Shown one piece after another: positions 6,374 to 13,905 of a stretch of 18,793 bases of DNA (the first letter of the stretch is position 1; every line of letters starts with the position of its first letter). The translations under genes and the position numbers were made by a program. The notes below the pieces were generated by a model. That model was given only the letters and a program-made list of their open reading frames with translations, was not told the origin of the DNA and did no database searches. Source of the DNA: CAYYOS01 sp964473355 (GTDB lineage: Bacteria; Pseudomonadota; Gammaproteobacteria; Burkholderiales; REEB80); contig CAYYOS010000035.1 in assembly GCA_964473355.1 (NCBI GenBank), positions 1 to 18,793 on the forward strand, given 5' to 3'.

Positions 6374-8926
6374 ATGAATTCAGGGACCACGTTTTTAATT
6401 GAAGTAAATCCAAATATCCCTCCCGAATTAAATCGTTTATCAGAGTTAGGCGATAACCTTTGGTATAGCTGGCATAAACCCACGCGCACGCTCTTTTCCC
6501 GACTACATCCCAGCCTATGGCGGGTAACAGGGAAGAACCCAAAGACTTTCCTGCGGCGAGTTAGCGAAGGGCGGCTGCGAAATGCCGCCAGCGACGCGGA
6601 CTATCTTGCCGCCTATCGCAAAGTTCTAGATGAGTATGACCGTTATTGCGAAGATGCGACGCCCCGCGATGAGGCGGCACAGTTCGCTCACGACGATATC
6701 GTGGCTTATTTTTGTGCGGAATTCGGTTTTCATGAAAGCTTCCCGATTTATTCAGGCGGGCTCGGTATTTTGGCTGGTGACCATTGCAAAGCTGCGAGTG
6801 ACATGCGCATGCCATTCGTTGGGGTGGGTTTACTTTATCGGCAGGGCTATTTCTCTCAGCACATTGACGCCGAGGGAAATCAACTCGCCCGATATCAGGA
6901 TTCGGATTTCGATGATCTTCCGATTACACCGGTGCTTGAGGAGGACGGTAGCGAGCTACGCATTAGTATTGCGCTGCCAGAGCGCTCCATCCTCATTAAA
7001 GTTTGGCGGGTGCAAATCGGCCACGTCCGGTTATTTCTTCTTGATACCAACCTGGAAGACAATCTGGCGGATGATAGGGAAATAACCCATCAACTATACG
7101 GGGGCGATAGCAACACGCGTATTCTGCAAGAGATTGTTTTGGGCATCGGTGGTGTGCGTGCATTGGCCGCAATGCGCTTGTACCCTACGGTTTGGCATAT
7201 CAACGAAGGTCACGCGGCGTTTCTGACGCTAGAGCGCGCACGCACTCTGGTAGGGCCACAAGTAACATTCGAAGCCGCGCTGGAAGCCACTGCCGCCAAT
7301 ACGGTTTTTACGACACATACGCCCGTTCCTGCAGGACACGATCACTTTCCCGAGCATATGATGCTGCACTATTTCAAGGATTTTTATCCTGCGCTTGGTT
7401 TAAGTCAGGAACAATTTTTAAAGCTCGGTCGTAACGCCGATGCCGGCGAATTCAACATGACAGTTTTAGCCATACGCGGCTCGCGTTATCAAAACGGCGT
7501 AAGCAAGATCCATGGGGAAGTGTCGGCGCAAATCTGTGCTGACTTGTGGCCACAACTCTTGCCGCATGAGAACCCCATTTCCTATGTGACTAACGGCATC
7601 CACGTGCCTACCTTCCTTGCCCAGGAGTGGGCGGAAATGCTCGACAAATATTGCGATGAGCAATGGCGCAATCAGCTGTGTAATTCTGCTTTCTGGTCGA
7701 AGATTTATGATCTACCCGATGAAGCGTTTTGGAAAATCCGCCAAAGTTTAAAGTCGGCCATGATAAGTGTCTTAAGATTTCGGCTACGAGAACAGCACTT
7801 TCGCAACAACGTCAGCGAGGCACATATTGATAGGTTGCTTCGCTACACGCACCCCAGCAACCCAAACATTCTGACTATTGGCTTTGCTCGTCGTTTTGCG
7901 ACTTATAAGCGTGCCACGCTTCTGTTTCAGAATTTAGATTGGCTAAGGGAGATTTTGTCTAACGAGGCACAACCTGTCGTTTTTATCTTTGCCGGCAAGG
8001 CGCATCCGCAAGATCACCCCGGACAAGACTTAATTCGGCAAATCCATCGTATGGCGCAAATGCCGGAATTTCTCGGCAAGCTATTGCTCTTAGAAAATTA
8101 TGATATGGGTCTAGCGCGGCACCTGGTCGCAGGCGTGGACGTATGGCTGAATACCCCGGTCTATCCTCTGGAAGCAAGCGGCACCTCAGGCATGAAGGCA
8201 GGAATTAATGGTGTGCTGAATTTAAGCGTTTTAGATGGCTGGTGGGGTGAGGGTTACGACGGCGGTAACGGCTGGGCGATTAAGCCCGCGCCACAAGGGT
8301 TTGACGAGCATCGCCGCGACGAAGAAGATGCGCGTACGCTGTATGAGCTATTGCAAGATCAAGTGGTGCCCCTTTACTACCAGCGATCTGAGCACGCTTA
8401 TTCGACACAGTGGATAAAAAAGGCCAAACATGCGATGGCATCACTGCTGCCCGTGTTTAATTCTTTGCGTATGGTTACTGAATATACCCGCCGCTTTTAT
8501 CTCCCGGCGGCCAAGCAGGGACGGCAATACAGCGTAAACGATTTTCAAAACGCAAAGTTAATGGCCGAGTGGAAAGCAAGAATTTATAAGGCTTGGGGCA
8601 TGCTCGCCGTAAGGCGTTTGGACACGCCGATTAAGCATGTGCAGTTTGGCGAGAGTTTTACCTTAGAAGTGGCCTTGCAGCTTAACGGTCTAACGCCGGC
8701 CGACGTGGACGTCGAACTTGTGCTAGCGTATGCAAATACTTTGGAATTTAAAGATGCAAAGCGCTACTTGTTTAATTATTTAGGCGCGCTAAATAATGGT
8801 GAGCATCTATTCTCACTAAAATGTGCGCCGGATTTGTGTGGAAAGCTCAGCTACCGCGTGCGCGTTAGTCCGGCGCACCCCTTGCTAACCCACCCGCATG
8901 AACTGGGCTTGGTGGCCTGGCTTTAG
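6374..8926 (+). CDS. glgP: Alpha-glucan (glycogen) phosphorylase, GT35 family
   Basis: This 850-residue enzyme releases glucose-1-phosphate from alpha-1,4-glucans by phosphorolysis, in the cytoplasm. It is of the TIGR02094 type, with an N-terminal DUF3417 region (NPNIPPELNRLSELGDNLWYSW, start at about residue 12). The pyridoxal-phosphate lysine is K608 in EASGTSGMKAG. Other conserved blocks include YSGGLGILAGDHCK, HINEGHAAF and FTTHTPVPAGHD. It is the third gene after orn and the small aspartic protease, 6 bases downstream of the latter, and is convergent with glgA, leaving 11 bases between the two stop codons. No strong ribosome binding site is seen, which again suggests coupling. Together with glgA it forms the glycogen turnover pair; glgC and glgB are not in the window. 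Confidence 0.96.
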   Translation: MNSGTTFLIEVNPNIPPELNRLSELGDNLWYSWHKPTRTLFSRLHPSLWRVTGKNPKTFLRRVSEGRLRNAASDADYLAAYRKVLDEYDRYCEDATPRDEAAQFAHDDIVAYFCAEFGFHESFPIYSGGLGILAGDHCKAASDMRMPFVGVGLLYRQGYFSQHIDAEGNQLARYQDSDFDDLPITPVLEEDGSELRISIALPERSILIKVWRVQIGHVRLFLLDTNLEDNLADDREITHQLYGGDSNTRILQEIVLGIGGVRALAAMRLYPTVWHINEGHAAFLTLERARTLVGPQVTFEAALEATAANTVFTTHTPVPAGHDHFPEHMMLHYFKDFYPALGLSQEQFLKLGRNADAGEFNMTVLAIRGSRYQNGVSKIHGEVSAQICADLWPQLLPHENPISYVTNGIHVPTFLAQEWAEMLDKYCDEQWRNQLCNSAFWSKIYDLPDEAFWKIRQSLKSAMISVLRFRLREQHFRNNVSEAHIDRLLRYTHPSNPNILTIGFARRFATYKRATLLFQNLDWLREILSNEAQPVVFIFAGKAHPQDHPGQDLIRQIHRMAQMPEFLGKLLLLENYDMGLARHLVAGVDVWLNTPVYPLEASGTSGMKAGINGVLNLSVLDGWWGEGYDGGNGWAIKPAPQGFDEHRRDEEDARTLYELLQDQVVPLYYQRSEHAYSTQWIKKAKHAMASLLPVFNSLRMVTEYTRRFYLPAAKQGRQYSVNDFQNAKLMAEWKARIYKAWGMLAVRRLDTPIKHVQFGESFTLEVALQLNGLTPADVDVELVLAYANTLEFKDAKRYLFNYLGALNNGEHLFSLKCAPDLCGKLSYRVRVSPAHPLLTHPHELGLVAWL

Positions 8927-8937
8927 CGCTACCGGCG

Positions 8938-10401
8938 TTAGCGGTTCGCCACCAAAGTGTTATAGAGAGCTAAATATTCACTGGCGCTACGCTGCCAACT
9001 AAAATCTTGATTCATTCCGTTCTGTTGTAGCCGCCGCCATAAGGTCTTATTTCCATAAACCGTAAAGGCGCGTTGTATGGCGTCCCAAAAATCCTCGGCG
9101 GTGCTTTCAGAAAATACAAAGCCAGTTCCACCACCATTTTCAATCGTACGTGGGTTAGCGTCGCTCACGGTATCGTTTAGACCGCCCGTAGCCCGGACAA
9201 TCGGCGGGGTACCGTAACGCATGCTATACATTTGATTTAAACCGCAGGGTTCAAAACGTGACGGCATTAAAAAGCTATCGGCACCGGCTTCAATGAAGTG
9301 GGCGAGAGCTTCGTCATAACCAGTCTCAATATGTACGACCCGTGAGTTGGCTTTTGCTAAGGCCTGAAATTGTTGCTGCAGCTCTATGTTGCCATTGCCC
9401 AAAATCGCTAACTGGCCGCCACGTTTAATGATGCGCGGAGCCACCTCTAAAACAAGATCCAAGCCTTTTTGTGAGGTAAGCCGACTGACAATACCAAACA
9501 GCATGCCGTCATTGATATTTAGTCCTAAACGGCTTTGCAGCGCCGTTTTATTTTTTAATTTTTCTTGTAGCGAATCGGGGCCATAAGGATGCGTCAGATG
9601 AATATCGTGTTGCGGATCCCAGGTTTTAGTATCGATGCCATTGACTATCCCTTTAAGTACATCCTGGCGATCCGCTAATAAACCGTGCATACCGCAGCCG
9701 AAAGCGCGTGTTTGAATCTCTTGGGCGTAACTGGCGCTGACGGTGGTCAACTGGTCGGCAAAATAAATTCCCGCCTTGAGAAAGGATAGTTGGCCATAAT
9801 ACTCCACGCCTTCCACACCAAAGCTTTCCTCCGGCAAGCCCAAAATCTTAGTATACGCGGATGGAAATATGCCCTGAAAAGACAAATTATGTATGGTCAT
9901 AAGACTGGCCGCATGGGGGTGTTCACCGAAATACAGAAGCGCGGGAATTAGGCCCGCTTGCCAGTCATTGCAATGCACGACATCTGGCCGCCAATCAAGC
10001 CCCTGCGCGTAAGAAGCAAGACGTGCGCCCACATGTGCCAATATACCGAAACGTAGCGCGTTATCCGGCCAATCGTTTTTATCACTATCCACGTAGGGAT
10101 TGCCGGGCCGATTAAAAATTTTCGCAGAAGCTACAATCAACGGAAACGCAAATTGCGGCAACGTGGCGGAAAAAACCTGGACTTCCTCGCCTAAGATTCG
10201 CCAGGTCACGATGTCTATTTTTTTCTTAATAGCCGCAAGCACGTCCGGGTAGCCGGGCACCAAGACACGTATATCCACCCCTAATGCTTGTAAGGCGTTC
10301 GGCAACGCGATGCTGACGTCGGCTAAGCCACCCGTCTTTACGAGCGGGAAAATCTCCGAAGTAACAAACAAAACTGAAAGTTTACGTTTTGATCCCACCA
10401 T
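8938..10401 (-). CDS. glgA: Glycogen synthase (GT5, ADP-glucose type)
   Basis: This 487-residue protein matches bacterial glycogen synthase. The N-terminal SEIFPLVKTGGLADV places the ADP-glucose-binding Lys at residue 22. The C-terminal GT-B domain has PSRFEPCGLNQMYSMRYG and the following TGGLNDTV. It transfers glucose from ADP-glucose to the non-reducing ends of glycogen. The start is ATG at 10399-10401; the leader lacks a recognisable Shine-Dalgarno and is CU-rich. The gene is divergent from zwf and convergent with glgP. A predicted promoter is at 10429-10457, and the start codon overlaps the predicted zwf promoter. Assignment is secure; control is inferred. Confidence 0.96.
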   Translation of the reverse strand: MVGSKRKLSVLFVTSEIFPLVKTGGLADVSIALPNALQALGVDIRVLVPGYPDVLAAIKKKIDIVTWRILGEEVQVFSATLPQFAFPLIVASAKIFNRPGNPYVDSDKNDWPDNALRFGILAHVGARLASYAQGLDWRPDVVHCNDWQAGLIPALLYFGEHPHAASLMTIHNLSFQGIFPSAYTKILGLPEESFGVEGVEYYGQLSFLKAGIYFADQLTTVSASYAQEIQTRAFGCGMHGLLADRQDVLKGIVNGIDTKTWDPQHDIHLTHPYGPDSLQEKLKNKTALQSRLGLNINDGMLFGIVSRLTSQKGLDLVLEVAPRIIKRGGQLAILGNGNIELQQQFQALAKANSRVVHIETGYDEALAHFIEAGADSFLMPSRFEPCGLNQMYSMRYGTPPIVRATGGLNDTVSDANPRTIENGGGTGFVFSESTAEDFWDAIQRAFTVYGNKTLWRRLQQNGMNQDFSWQRSASEYLALYNTLVANR

Positions 10402-10409
10402 GCTATAAG
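10381..10409 (+). promoter_or_regulatory. Predicted sigma-70 promoter of the zwf operon, overlapping the glgA start codon
   Basis: TTTACG (10381-10386) and TATAAG (10404-10409) are spaced by 17 bases, with an extended -10 TGC directly before the hexamer. They match the consensus at 4/6 and 5/6 positions. Transcription would start near 10416, upstream of the small ORF at 10451. The element overlaps the first codons of glgA. Confidence 0.55.
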
Positions 10410-10428
10410 TTTCAAGGAGAAAAAAGAG

Positions 10429-10457
10429 AGTATAGGAGAGAAGTCAGCACATGGAAA
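10429..10457 (-). promoter_or_regulatory. Predicted sigma-70 promoter of glgA, facing the zwf promoter
   Basis: On the minus strand TTTCCA (10457-10452) and TATACT (10434-10429) are 17 bases apart, matching the consensus at 4/6 and 5/6 positions. Transcription would start near 10422 and run into the zwf promoter. Its -35 lies over the start of the small ORF at 10451. Confidence 0.45.
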
Positions 10458-10567
10458 TCGCGACGACAGATACAAATCGTGTTAAGCGCGGTCTAAGCAG
10501 TTGTGCCGATTGCCCAGGGTGCAAACCATGGATGCCGGCGGCCAATCGGTTAAAGGAGAAAAATTGA
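10451..10567 (+). CDS. Candidate 38-residue cysteine-rich small protein or leader peptide before zwf
   Basis: An ATG at 10451 opens a 38-codon frame ending with TGA at 10565-10567. AGGAGAG (10434-10440) lies 10 bases upstream and is a good Shine-Dalgarno match. The stop overlaps the preferred zwf TTG start as TTGA (10564-10567), the same 4-base coupling used by ATGA junctions elsewhere in the window. The peptide is basic and has C18, C21 and C24 in CADCPGC, a CxxCxxC arrangement suited to metal or redox chemistry. I recognise no family. It may be a real small protein, a translated leader that controls zwf, or a chance frame. Support is from position, ribosome binding site and overlap only. 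Confidence 0.4.
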   Translation: MEIATTDTNRVKRGLSSCADCPGCKPWMPAANRLKEKN

Positions 10568-12045
10568 TTCCGCCTATCGTCTTCCCCTGTAGCTTCGTCA
10601 TTTTTGGTGCTACGGGCAATCTAGTCTCCAATAAACTGCTCCCCGCGTTGTATTTATTGGAGGCGGCGGATACGTTGCCGCCTTCTTTGAGTTTTATCGC
10701 TTTTGCGCGGCGTGAGCTCACTCAGGAAGCGTGGCGCGAGCATATGCAATTTATCTTGCGTGACAAAATCGCCGAACGTTTCGACCAAGGGACATTTGAC
10801 AGCTTTGCCGATCGCTTTGCTTATTTAACCGGGGACTTTCAAGATCGAGCCGCCTATCAAAAATTACTGGAAGAATTGGGGAAGGCCAAAGAAGGCGTAT
10901 GTGAAAATGTTATTTTTTATCTTGCTATTAAACCTAGCGAAATTGCCCCCATTGTTAAAAATTTAGACAAGGCGGGATTAAACAAAGCACGCGGGCGCCA
11001 CCGTATCGTCGTGGAAAAACCGTTCGGAGACGACTTAGAGAGCGCTCAGCAGCTTAATGAATTATTACATCAGCATTTCGATGAAGAACAAATTTATCGT
11101 ATTGATCATTATCTCGGCAAAGAAACAGTGCAGAATTTACTGGTGTTTCGTTTTGCCAATACGCTGATTGAGCCTCTGTGGAATCGTAATTTTATTGACC
11201 ACGTGCAGATCACGGTCGCTGAAGATATCGGCATAGAAAAACGCGCCGAATATTACGATAGGGCAGGTGCCCTACGCGACATGCTGCAAAACCATTTGAT
11301 GCAGTTGCTGACGGTTGTAGCCATGGAACCGCCGCCGGCCCTGGAGGCTGACGCGTTACGCGACGAAAAGGTTAAAGTGCTGCGTTCCATAAGGCCCATT
11401 TCTAAGCGCGCCATTAATTCTCACGCTTTTCGCGCCCAATACGCGCCAGGTATACTCAATGGCGTTGCCGTCCCGGGCTATCAACAAGAAGCTGGCATCG
11501 AACACAATTCCATCACGGAAACATTTGCCGCGGTGAAGTTTTATATTGATAATTGGCGCTGGCGCGACGTACCTTTTTATTTACGCACAGGTAAACGTTT
11601 AGCCAAGAAAACATCGTTAATTGCCATACGTTTTCGTCACCCGCCGCAACAACTTTTTCGCGAGACACCCCTAGAAATTATCGCGCCGAACTGGGTATTG
11701 CTTTCAATTCAACCTAGCGAAAGTATGCATATGGAAATCCATGTAAAGCAGCCCGGATTGGGCATGGACACCCGCATTACGCAGCTTAACGCCTCCTACC
11801 GGAAAATGCATGAAACGCCATTTGACGCATACGAGACTTTGCTGCTGGACGTTATTGAAGGGGATCGCAGCCTCTTCATTCGGTTTGATGAAGTCGAGTG
11901 GGCGTGGCGAGTGGTGGATCCCATTTTAAAGGTCTGGGCACAAGAGCGAGATTTTATTCCCACTTACCCTGCGGGTTCATGGGGTTCAGCGCAAGCGAAT
12001 CGTTTATTTGATAATGAAGACCAAGTGTGGCGCAACGAGCTCTAG
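10564..12045 (+). CDS. zwf: Glucose-6-phosphate 1-dehydrogenase
   Basis: This enzyme oxidises glucose-6-phosphate to 6-phosphogluconolactone with NADP, the first step of the oxidative pentose-phosphate pathway. The nucleotide-binding motif FGATGNLVSNKLLPALY is near the N-terminus, and the substrate-binding active-site motif RIDHYLGKETVQN starts at about residue 179. I chose the TTG at 10564 because AGGAG lies 5 bases upstream and the resulting 493 residues match the usual length (E. coli 491). An ATG at 10528 is a possible longer start. It is followed 28 bases later by pgl, which takes its product. A small ORF overlaps its start by 4 bases. Function is secure; the start is less so. Confidence 0.95.
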   Translation: MIPPIVFPCSFVIFGATGNLVSNKLLPALYLLEAADTLPPSLSFIAFARRELTQEAWREHMQFILRDKIAERFDQGTFDSFADRFAYLTGDFQDRAAYQKLLEELGKAKEGVCENVIFYLAIKPSEIAPIVKNLDKAGLNKARGRHRIVVEKPFGDDLESAQQLNELLHQHFDEEQIYRIDHYLGKETVQNLLVFRFANTLIEPLWNRNFIDHVQITVAEDIGIEKRAEYYDRAGALRDMLQNHLMQLLTVVAMEPPPALEADALRDEKVKVLRSIRPISKRAINSHAFRAQYAPGILNGVAVPGYQQEAGIEHNSITETFAAVKFYIDNWRWRDVPFYLRTGKRLAKKTSLIAIRFRHPPQQLFRETPLEIIAPNWVLLSIQPSESMHMEIHVKQPGLGMDTRITQLNASYRKMHETPFDAYETLLLDVIEGDRSLFIRFDEVEWAWRVVDPILKVWAQERDFIPTYPAGSWGSAQANRLFDNEDQVWRNEL

Positions 12046-12073
12046 TTCAGGGCGCGCTGCAGTAGCGTCGGCC

Positions 12074-12748
12074 ATGCAAGTTGTCCGCTGGCACCAGTAT
12101 GCCGACGCATCAACGTTGGAACACGCTGCGGCGGATTGGATTAGCGCCAGTGCAACGCGCGCCATCGCTTCTCACCATGCTTTTCACATCGTGCTCGCCG
12201 GGGGTACCACGCCGCGCGGCATTTATGAGCAACTGGCGTCCATAAAAAATGCTTGGCAATACTGGCACATTTACTATGGTGATGAACGTTGTTTAGGCGT
12301 TGGCCATGCTGACCGCAACAGTACACTGGCCACGGCAGTCTGGCTTAAGCATGTGCATATACCCGCTTCGCAAATTCATGAGATCCCGGTTGAACTAGGC
12401 CCGGAAATGGCGGCCCAGAGTTATGCCCATCTGCTTCAATCGGTTGCGATCTTCGATCTATGTCTGTTGGGTTTGGGTGAGGATGGTCATACCGCCAGCC
12501 TTTTCCCGGGCAAAGATTGGGGGAGCGATGACAAGAGCCCCGCCGCGCTCCCAGTTAACCAAGCACCTAAACCTCCCCCGCAACGAGTGAGCCTAAGTGC
12601 GCGACGCCTAAGTCTCGCGCGGGAGGTGTTAGTATGTGTCACAGGAGAAAGCAAACAATCGGCGTTAGCCCGCTGGCGGGCCGGCGAAGCGCTGCCGATC
12701 TCGGCTATTCAACCGGAAACTGGTTTAGATGTTTTAGTCTCAAAATGA
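12074..12748 (+). CDS. pgl: 6-phosphogluconolactonase (DevB/SOL type)
   Basis: This 224-residue protein hydrolyses 6-phosphogluconolactone to 6-phosphogluconate, the step after Zwf. Diagnostic motifs are LAGGTTPRGIYEQL, YYGDERCLGVGHADRNS and LGLGEDGHTASLFPG. I chose ATG 12074 because an upstream ATG at 12008 would overlap the end of zwf and add about 22 residues unlike the family N-terminus. A weak ribosome binding site suggests coupling to zwf. One base separates its stop from the next gene, so it belongs to the zwf operon. Confidence 0.94.
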   Translation: MQVVRWHQYADASTLEHAAADWISASATRAIASHHAFHIVLAGGTTPRGIYEQLASIKNAWQYWHIYYGDERCLGVGHADRNSTLATAVWLKHVHIPASQIHEIPVELGPEMAAQSYAHLLQSVAIFDLCLLGLGEDGHTASLFPGKDWGSDDKSPAALPVNQAPKPPPQRVSLSARRLSLAREVLVCVTGESKQSALARWRAGEALPISAIQPETGLDVLVSK

Positions 12749-12749
12749 T

Positions 12750-13283
12750 ATGAAACTAATTTTGTTTGGATTATTGCTTAGTAGCACATTTTGTTTTGGC
12801 CAGACCGCGCCGCGATCGGGCTACAAAATTCAGGGCATCGAATTGGCCGTCTCCACCCGTAAACCTGAACAGCTCAGCGCGTTTTATAGCGCGCGGGGTT
12901 TACCGCAGAGTGCAATAACGTTGATTACCGAGCATTGTTTTATTACCGTGGGTTTGAGGAACGACCGCAAAGACGCGCTCTGGCTTGAACTGGACAATTG
13001 GCGCTTAATCGGCAATAACGGCCAGGTTTTGCCGCGCGTTACCCGCAAGCTATGGGAAGAACGTTGGGAAAAATTAGGCGTGCCCTCGGCTGCGCGCGCC
13101 ACATTTGGTTGGACCTTGTTACCTGAAGTGCGGGATCTGCAGCCCGACGAACCGGTGGGAGGGAATTTGGCCATTACACCGCCCGGCCAACCGTTCACCT
13201 TGCTTGCGGATTTTTACACGGGTGCAAAAAAATCAGACCCGCCCATCAGCATTAAGATTTCTAATCTCACCTGTGAATCATGA
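12750..13283 (+). CDS. Uncharacterised exported protein
   Basis: I do not recognise this 177-residue protein. It has a signal peptide (about residues 1-18: MKLILFGLLLSS, then CFGQ), so it is probably periplasmic. C15 is preceded by Phe and does not make a good lipobox. The mature part would hold two cysteines, C63 and C175, which could form a disulfide. The start is ATG 12750, one base after the pgl stop, and the end overlaps the downstream TlpA-like gene as ATGA (13280-13283). This places it firmly in the zwf-pgl operon. A role as partner or substrate of the TlpA-like protein is a guess from context. Confidence 0.85.
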   Translation: MKLILFGLLLSSTFCFGQTAPRSGYKIQGIELAVSTRKPEQLSAFYSARGLPQSAITLITEHCFITVGLRNDRKDALWLELDNWRLIGNNGQVLPRVTRKLWEERWEKLGVPSAARATFGWTLLPEVRDLQPDEPVGGNLAITPPGQPFTLLADFYTGAKKSDPPISIKISNLTCES

Positions 13284-13804
13284 GCATGCTAAAGCGAATA
13301 ATTTTTCTAATTTTGTTTGCGTTGAGCTTTTCCGGAAACAGCGAACCGGTTCCGAAAGGCTTGCTGGCCTTATCCGGTGCTGCGGCGCCCGCACTGAAAC
13401 TTAAAGATAGTGATGGCGCGGAAACCGACCTCGCGAAACTTCGCGGTCAATGGGTGCTGGTGCATTTTTGGGCAAGCTGGTGCGGACCCTGCCGAAAAGA
13501 AATGCCTACCTTGCAGCGCATGTCGCAAAAAATCCCCAGTAAAACCTTGCGCTTGGTGCTCGTGAATACCGCGGAAAGTGATGATGAGGTTTTTTCTTTT
13601 CTGGCGACCATCGCACCTGAGCTAAACAGCCTGATGGATCGTGATGGTAAAGTCACGGAAACCTGGCAACCCAGAGGCTTGCCGTCGAGCTTTCTCGTTG
13701 ACCCACAAGGAAAGTTGCGCTATCTCGCGCTGGGGGGCAGGGACTGGGATAGCGCTGCTTACCTCAATTTTATCCGGGCCCTGGCGGCAACCCCCGTGCG
13801 TTAA
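13280..13804 (+). CDS. TlpA-like exported thiol-disulfide oxidoreductase
   Basis: This 174-residue protein has a signal or anchor sequence (about residues 4-18) and a thioredoxin fold of the TlpA/ResA type. The redox motif is FWASWCGPCRKEMPTLQRM, with C68 and C71. Further typical elements are the N-terminal strand SGAAAPALKLKDSDG and GLPSSFLVDPQGKL with the cis-proline region. It should act in the periplasm as a reductant or oxidant of cysteine pairs, for example in cytochrome c maturation or protein repair. It ends the zwf-pgl-exported protein operon, overlapping the upstream gene by 4 bases. The exact substrate is unknown. The clpB promoter follows in the next 100 bases. Confidence 0.93.
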   Translation: MSMLKRIIFLILFALSFSGNSEPVPKGLLALSGAAAPALKLKDSDGAETDLAKLRGQWVLVHFWASWCGPCRKEMPTLQRMSQKIPSKTLRLVLVNTAESDDEVFSFLATIAPELNSLMDRDGKVTETWQPRGLPSSFLVDPQGKLRYLALGGRDWDSAAYLNFIRALAATPVR

Positions 13805-13842
13805 CGCGTTACTCTATTTATTGCTCAACTCAGCGCAAGCCG

Positions 13843-13871
13843 CTTGAAAATCTCTTAGCGTTACCCCATGT
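13843..13871 (+). promoter_or_regulatory. Sigma-32 (RpoH) heat-shock promoter of clpB
   Basis: CTTGAA (13843-13848) and CCCCATGT (13864-13871) match the sigma-32 -35 and -10 consensus (CTTGAA and CCCCATnT), spaced by 15 bases. Transcription would begin near 13878, about 28 bases before the clpB ATG. Placement directly before a classic heat-shock gene supports it. Confidence 0.82.
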
Positions 13872-13905
13872 TTAGTTAAGTCTATTCAAACTTAGAAAGA
13901 TCACC

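Noticed and set aside
8927..8943. Hairpin between the convergent glgP and glgA stops (CGCTA / TAGCG) as a bidirectional terminator
   Set aside because: The stem is only 5 bases and no T-tract follows on either strand.
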